Below, piece by piece: positions 60,499 through 64,000 of a DNA stretch of 64,000 nt. How positions within the stretch are numbered: position 1 is the first letter of the stretch; each line of letters opens with the position of its first letter. Location of the stretch: positions 1,922,001 to 1,986,000 of the forward strand of contig OZ241359.1 in the NCBI GenBank assembly GCA_965199705.1, in the 5' to 3' direction. Both the position numbers and the translations under genes were made by a program. The stretch is from Azophilus sp965199705. Lineage in GTDB: Bacteria > Pseudomonadota > Gammaproteobacteria > Pseudomonadales > Azotimanducaceae. A model generated the notes under the pieces. The model searched no databases, was not told where the DNA came from, and saw only the letters and a list, made by a program, of their open reading frames with translations.

Positions 60499-61725
60499 CT
60501 AAACGGAGTCCCCGGCCAGTTGCACGGCGTCAAGCCGGGGATGCGAACAGCGATGCGCAGCGGTCACGAGCGCAGGACTGGCGTAGTCGCTGGCGCCGTC
60601 TATGTTGAGCACTTCCGCCGGCGCATTGTCCACGCAGATGGCGAATTCATCTGCCGTGCGCTCGGCATGGCGCACCCCGTCCCAGACCACGTCCGGCAAT
60701 CGACCCGTCTCCCCGAAGAGCCCCTTGCGAACTGCATCAAGCCCCTCGTGATCCGGGGCGCCGCCGCCAGGGCCGAAGCGGTTGTCGAGAATCAGCAGCG
60801 TTTCCGGATACGGGTCGAAGGTCTCCACCATCTCCTGTTCGCCACTGTAGTTGGCGCTGAAGTAACTTGAAATCAACACATTGGCAGTTTGGTTTTCGAG
60901 AATCTCGTTGTCGAACACCTCGATCTTGTCGTGGGCATTGATGAGAATTCCGGACCCTGCGGGTACGCCGGCGACCGCGCTCCCCGGCTCACCGAAGTTG
61001 GCCGTGTTGTTGCCGATGATGCGGTTGTTGAACACGCGAACACTGTGGCCTTCCTGCGGCAGGTCCGGCATGTTGAAGACGAGTATGCCGCCGGTGTTGT
61101 TGGCTGCGAGATTGCCGAACACATCCGCATGAGCGGTGTTTTCGATCTCGATGCCCGCCACATTGAATTCCGCCCGGTTGTCGCGCACCACCACGCGCCG
61201 CGACTGGCCAACGTAGATGCCGGCGTCCGACGCGCCAATGGCCACCGAACCCTCGATCAGGGTGTTTTCTGTCTGCACCGGATAGATGCCATAGGCGCCG
61301 TTCCCGGAACTCGGGCCATTGCTCCACTCGGTGCGCACCCGACGCACGATAATGTTGCGCCCGTCCGTGATCTTCAGGGCGTCGCCGGGGGTGTCTTCGA
61401 TCGCCAGGTCCTCGATGGTGAAATCGCTGGCCGTCACCAGCAGGCCCTGGGCGCCCAGCGTCTGTTCCTGGAAGCTGAGAACCGACGCATCCATGCCGGC
61501 GCCGCGCAGGGTGACGCCATCGGTATCGAGCACCAGCTCTCGCTTGAAGCGCAGGGTTCCCGGCGGAATCTCAATGACGGCCCCGGGGAGCGCGGTTTCC
61601 AACTGCAACCGCAACGCCGCCTCGGGGCCTGGCGGCGCTTCGGGCGGCGCCTGTTCCTGAGGCCCGCAGGCGACAAGGCAGGCAGTGGCAAGCAGCACCG
61701 GGAAAGCGGAGATGGGATTGCGCAT
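60499..61725 (-). CDS. Parallel beta-helix repeat lipoprotein (TIGR03805 type)
   Basis: A 408-residue lipoprotein (MRNPISAFPVLLATACLVAC is a signal peptide with lipobox). A right-handed beta-helix follows, with repeats rich in Asn/Gly/Val (NTLIEGSVAIGASDAGIYVG; VVVRDNRAEFNVAGIEIENT; DVFGNLAANNTGGILVFNMP). Such repeats are typical of pectate-lyase-like or carbohydrate-binding folds. It is the upstream member of the beta-helix/dihaem pair. No catalytic site is evident. ATG at 61725 is chosen for the signal peptide. Confidence 0.87.
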   Translation of the reverse strand: MRNPISAFPVLLATACLVACGPQEQAPPEAPPGPEAALRLQLETALPGAVIEIPPGTLRFKRELVLDTDGVTLRGAGMDASVLSFQEQTLGAQGLLVTASDFTIEDLAIEDTPGDALKITDGRNIIVRRVRTEWSNGPSSGNGAYGIYPVQTENTLIEGSVAIGASDAGIYVGQSRRVVVRDNRAEFNVAGIEIENTAHADVFGNLAANNTGGILVFNMPDLPQEGHSVRVFNNRIIGNNTANFGEPGSAVAGVPAGSGILINAHDKIEVFDNEILENQTANVLISSYFSANYSGEQEMVETFDPYPETLLILDNRFGPGGGAPDHEGLDAVRKGLFGETGRLPDVVWDGVRHAERTADEFAICVDNAPAEVLNIDGASDYASPALVTAAHRCSHPRLDAVQLAGDSV

Positions 61726-61999
61726 GGGGAAACTCCAGGCCCGGATATGACGCCAAGGACCGCGATGATCCACAGGATTCGCGCGTATGCGTTGGCTTGC
61801 AACCGAAAGCATAGCGCCAGCCTGCGAACTTGCAACAAGCGCCACTCAACCGACTGACATGGGGCAAGCCGCTGTAGCGTGGCGCCGAATCGAGCTTTCG
61901 TCTTGTCCGCTGCCAGCCTGCATCCTATGATGCGCTCGTGAGCGACAGGCAAGGCGCAATACGCAACTGACGGGCGCCCTGACGCCAGGAGAGGCAGAC

Positions 62000-64000
62000 A
62001 TGGCAGACCAGGCGCGCATCGTTATCGTCGGCGGCGGCATCATGGGCGCCGGCCTGCTGTATCACCTGGCCGAGGCCGGCGAGACGGATGCGCTGCTGAT
62101 CGAGAAGGGCGAGCTCACCTCCGGCTCCACCTGGCATGCCGCCGGTCAGGTTCCAAACCTGGTGGGAGACTACAACCTCGCCAAGATCCATGAGTATGGC
62201 ATCCGCCTCTACAAGCGCCTGGAGGATCTGACCGGCCAGTTCGTCAGCTGGCACACGTCCGGCAGCATTCGGCTGGCGCTGACTCAGGCGGACCTGGACT
62301 GGTTTCAATACCTGCACGGCATCGCCGCCAACGCCGGTTTTCACATGGAAGTGATCGACAGGGCCAGAATCGAGGCGCTCAATCCGCTCCTGAATACCGA
62401 GGCGGTGCTTGGCGGCGCCTGGACCCGCGACGATGGCCACGCCGACCCGGCCGGTCTCTGCCAAGCCATGGCAAGGGGAGCGCGCCAATTTGGCGCCCGC
62501 ATCAAGCGCAACAATCGAGTCACCGGCATTCAGGCGCTCGCCAGCGGCGAGTGGGAACTCACCACCGAAAAGGGGACGGTGCGGGCGGAAATGGTGGTCA
62601 ATGCAGCGGGTTGCTATGCCCGCCAGGTGGCGCAGATGGTCGGCTCGGACCTGCCCATCTGCAACATCGAACACCACTATCTGGTAACCGGCCCGGTGCC
62701 GGAGCTGGCGGATGCAGACCGTGAACTGCCGGTCGTGCGCGATCCCTGGGCGTCCGCCTACCTGCGTCAGGAGCAGAAATCCGGCCTGATCGGCATCTAT
62801 GAGCAGGAAGCGCGAGGTCTGGCGGAAGCCTGGTCGCCGTCCGGCCTGCCGCCCTGGGAATCCGAGAGTGAACTCTTCACGGACGATCTGGAGCGGCTGA
62901 TGCCCTGGCTGGAACGCGCGCTGATACGCATGCCTGCCTTCGAAAGCGCCGGCATTCGCAGGGTGGTCAACGGCGCGATTCCGCACAGCGCCGACGGCAA
63001 CCCACTGCTCGGCCCGGCGCCGGGGCTGCGCAACTTCTGGCTCTGCTGCGGGTCATCCTTCGGCATCGCCCAGGGCGCAGGCTGCGGCAAGTATCTGGCG
63101 CAGTGGATGCTGGACGGGGATGCGGAAATCAACATGACCGGCTTCGACCCGCGCCGATTCGGCAAGCATGCAGATCGCAAGTACATGCAGGCGCGTGGCC
63201 GCCAGGACTACAGCATGACCTACATCACGCCCATGCCTGGCGACGAGTTGCCAGCCGCCCGAAAACTGCGGTTATCGCCGCTGCACGCCCGGCTCGGAGA
63301 TCAGGGAGCCGTATTCGGTGAAACCTTTGGCTGGGAAAGGCCCAAATGGTTCTCGACGGATGGCCGCAGCGAAGAGACGAGCTTCCGGCGCAACAACGTA
63401 TTCGAACCGGTGCGCGATGAATGCCTGGCGGTGCGCCAGAACGTTGGCCTGCTCGATCTGTCCGGCTTCGCCAAGTATGAGGTGACCGGCCCGGACGCTG
63501 CCGCCCTGCTGGATCGCCTGCTTGCCAACCGGCTGCCGAAACCGGGCGGCATGGCGCTCTGTCATCTCCTTTCCGCCCAGGGCCGCATCAACGCTGAAAT
63601 GACGCTGACCCGGCTGGCGCCCGATCGTTTCTACCTTTTGTCTGCGGCGGCTGCCGAGTTGCGGGACCTGGATCACCTGATGCAGGGACGAGCGCCGGAC
63701 GAGAACGTCGAGATCCGCAATGTCACCGAACAGCGAGGCGTACTGGCGCTGGCCGGCCCGCGTTCACGCGAGCTGCTCGCCGGCCTCACCCAGGCGCCCC
63801 TGGACACCCCCGCCTTTCGCTGGATGAGCGCCCGGGAAATCGACGTAGGCGGCATCCCGGTGCGCGCCTTGCGCGTCAGCTATGCCGGCGAACTCGGTTG
63901 GGAGCTGCACCCGGCCATGGACGACCTGCCCCGACTCTACGAGCTGATCATGTCACGCGGCGCAGATTTCGGCATTCGCAACTTCGGCCTCTATGCGATG
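62000..64000 (+). CDS. Dimethylglycine/sarcosine dehydrogenase-like flavoprotein (cut by the window edge)
   Basis: The first 667 residues are present and the gene runs off the right edge with no stop. An FAD fold begins IVIVGGGIMGAGLLYHLAEA; GSTWHAAGQV holds the His that carries FAD in dimethylglycine dehydrogenase. From about residue 430 a folate-binding GcvT-like domain follows (EPVRDECLAVRQNVGLLDLS). These enzymes demethylate N-methylated glycines and pass the carbon to folate. AGGAG lies 9 nt before the ATG at 62000. It is transcribed away from the beta-helix gene. Confidence 0.9.
   Translation, partial: MADQARIVIVGGGIMGAGLLYHLAEAGETDALLIEKGELTSGSTWHAAGQVPNLVGDYNLAKIHEYGIRLYKRLEDLTGQFVSWHTSGSIRLALTQADLDWFQYLHGIAANAGFHMEVIDRARIEALNPLLNTEAVLGGAWTRDDGHADPAGLCQAMARGARQFGARIKRNNRVTGIQALASGEWELTTEKGTVRAEMVVNAAGCYARQVAQMVGSDLPICNIEHHYLVTGPVPELADADRELPVVRDPWASAYLRQEQKSGLIGIYEQEARGLAEAWSPSGLPPWESESELFTDDLERLMPWLERALIRMPAFESAGIRRVVNGAIPHSADGNPLLGPAPGLRNFWLCCGSSFGIAQGAGCGKYLAQWMLDGDAEINMTGFDPRRFGKHADRKYMQARGRQDYSMTYITPMPGDELPAARKLRLSPLHARLGDQGAVFGETFGWERPKWFSTDGRSEETSFRRNNVFEPVRDECLAVRQNVGLLDLSGFAKYEVTGPDAAALLDRLLANRLPKPGGMALCHLLSAQGRINAEMTLTRLAPDRFYLLSAAAAELRDLDHLMQGRAPDENVEIRNVTEQRGVLALAGPRSRELLAGLTQAPLDTPAFRWMSAREIDVGGIPVRALRVSYAGELGWELHPAMDDLPRLYELIMSRGADFGIRNFGLYAM

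Noticed and set aside
1..64000. CRISPR array, rRNA operon, prophage or intact insertion sequence
   Set aside because: No regularly spaced short repeats, no rRNA signatures, no phage structural or integrase genes and no transposase gene were recognised.

Overview
The window is a GC-rich chromosomal stretch (low-to-mid 60s % GC by eye) from what looks like an aerobic, heterotrophic gammaproteobacterium. The evidence is gene content and order: YafS-like methyltransferase/rnhA/dnaQ, ppiD beside an HU gene, nfuA, a long cobalamin-dependent metH, pepN, and an oxaloacetate decarboxylase (oad) operon. I cannot name genus or species. Most of the sequence is densely packed coding DNA with overlapping start and stop codons. 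There is one tRNA gene, no rRNA, no CRISPR and no intact insertion sequence.

Layout, left to right. (1) 1-6.1 kb, minus strand: oadG and a truncated oadA, tRNA-Arg(ACG), a VOC protein, a 250-bp element with inverted ends, dnaQ-rnhA-methyltransferase, then ppiD and hupB. (2) 6.6-10.7 kb: a 1372-residue membrane protein of unknown function built from two related halves. (3) 10.8-15.4 kb, minus: an Old-Yellow-Enzyme/FAD oxidoreductase, a permease and an acyl-CoA synthetase, divergent from (4) 15.5-19.9 kb: an acetoin-dehydrogenase-type cluster (E1 alpha, E1 beta, AcoX-like, E2). (5) 20-27.4 kb: cytochrome b561-YceI fusion, two SDRs, a lipoprotein joining haem c to a PQQ-type propeller, an amidohydrolase, a VOC protein and a DUF2784 protein, which suggests oxidation of alcohols or less usual carbon compounds. 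(6) 27.5-33.3 kb: an AddB-like/AddA-like helicase-nuclease pair.

(7) 33.4-36.6 kb is a scarred accessory patch: a Uma2-family gene, a coxG-coxM fusion remnant, a DUF4143 ATPase and a duplicated tail of the Uma2 gene. (8) 36.6-44.7 kb: a DAHP synthase preceded by a candidate attenuator whose leader peptide holds Phe, Trp and Tyr together; then nfuA, a TonB receptor with a Fur-like site, and metH. (9) 44.7-51.6 kb: a six-gene MoxR/Bat operon. (10) 51.7-57 kb: pepN, an xdhC-mocA pair for molybdenum hydroxylase maturation, and nadK. (11) 57-59.2 kb: accessory DNA with an Rpn-family gene and another repeat copy. (12) 59.3-64 kb: a dihaem cytochrome/beta-helix lipoprotein pair, and a dimethylglycine-dehydrogenase-like gene that runs off the right edge.

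The points most worth following are the aromatic leader/attenuator upstream of the DAHP synthase, the internally duplicated giant membrane protein, the dispersed repeat family (three copies, one with clear 20-bp inverted ends at the dnaQ stop codon), and the cox remnant seen together with an orphan xdhC-mocA pair.
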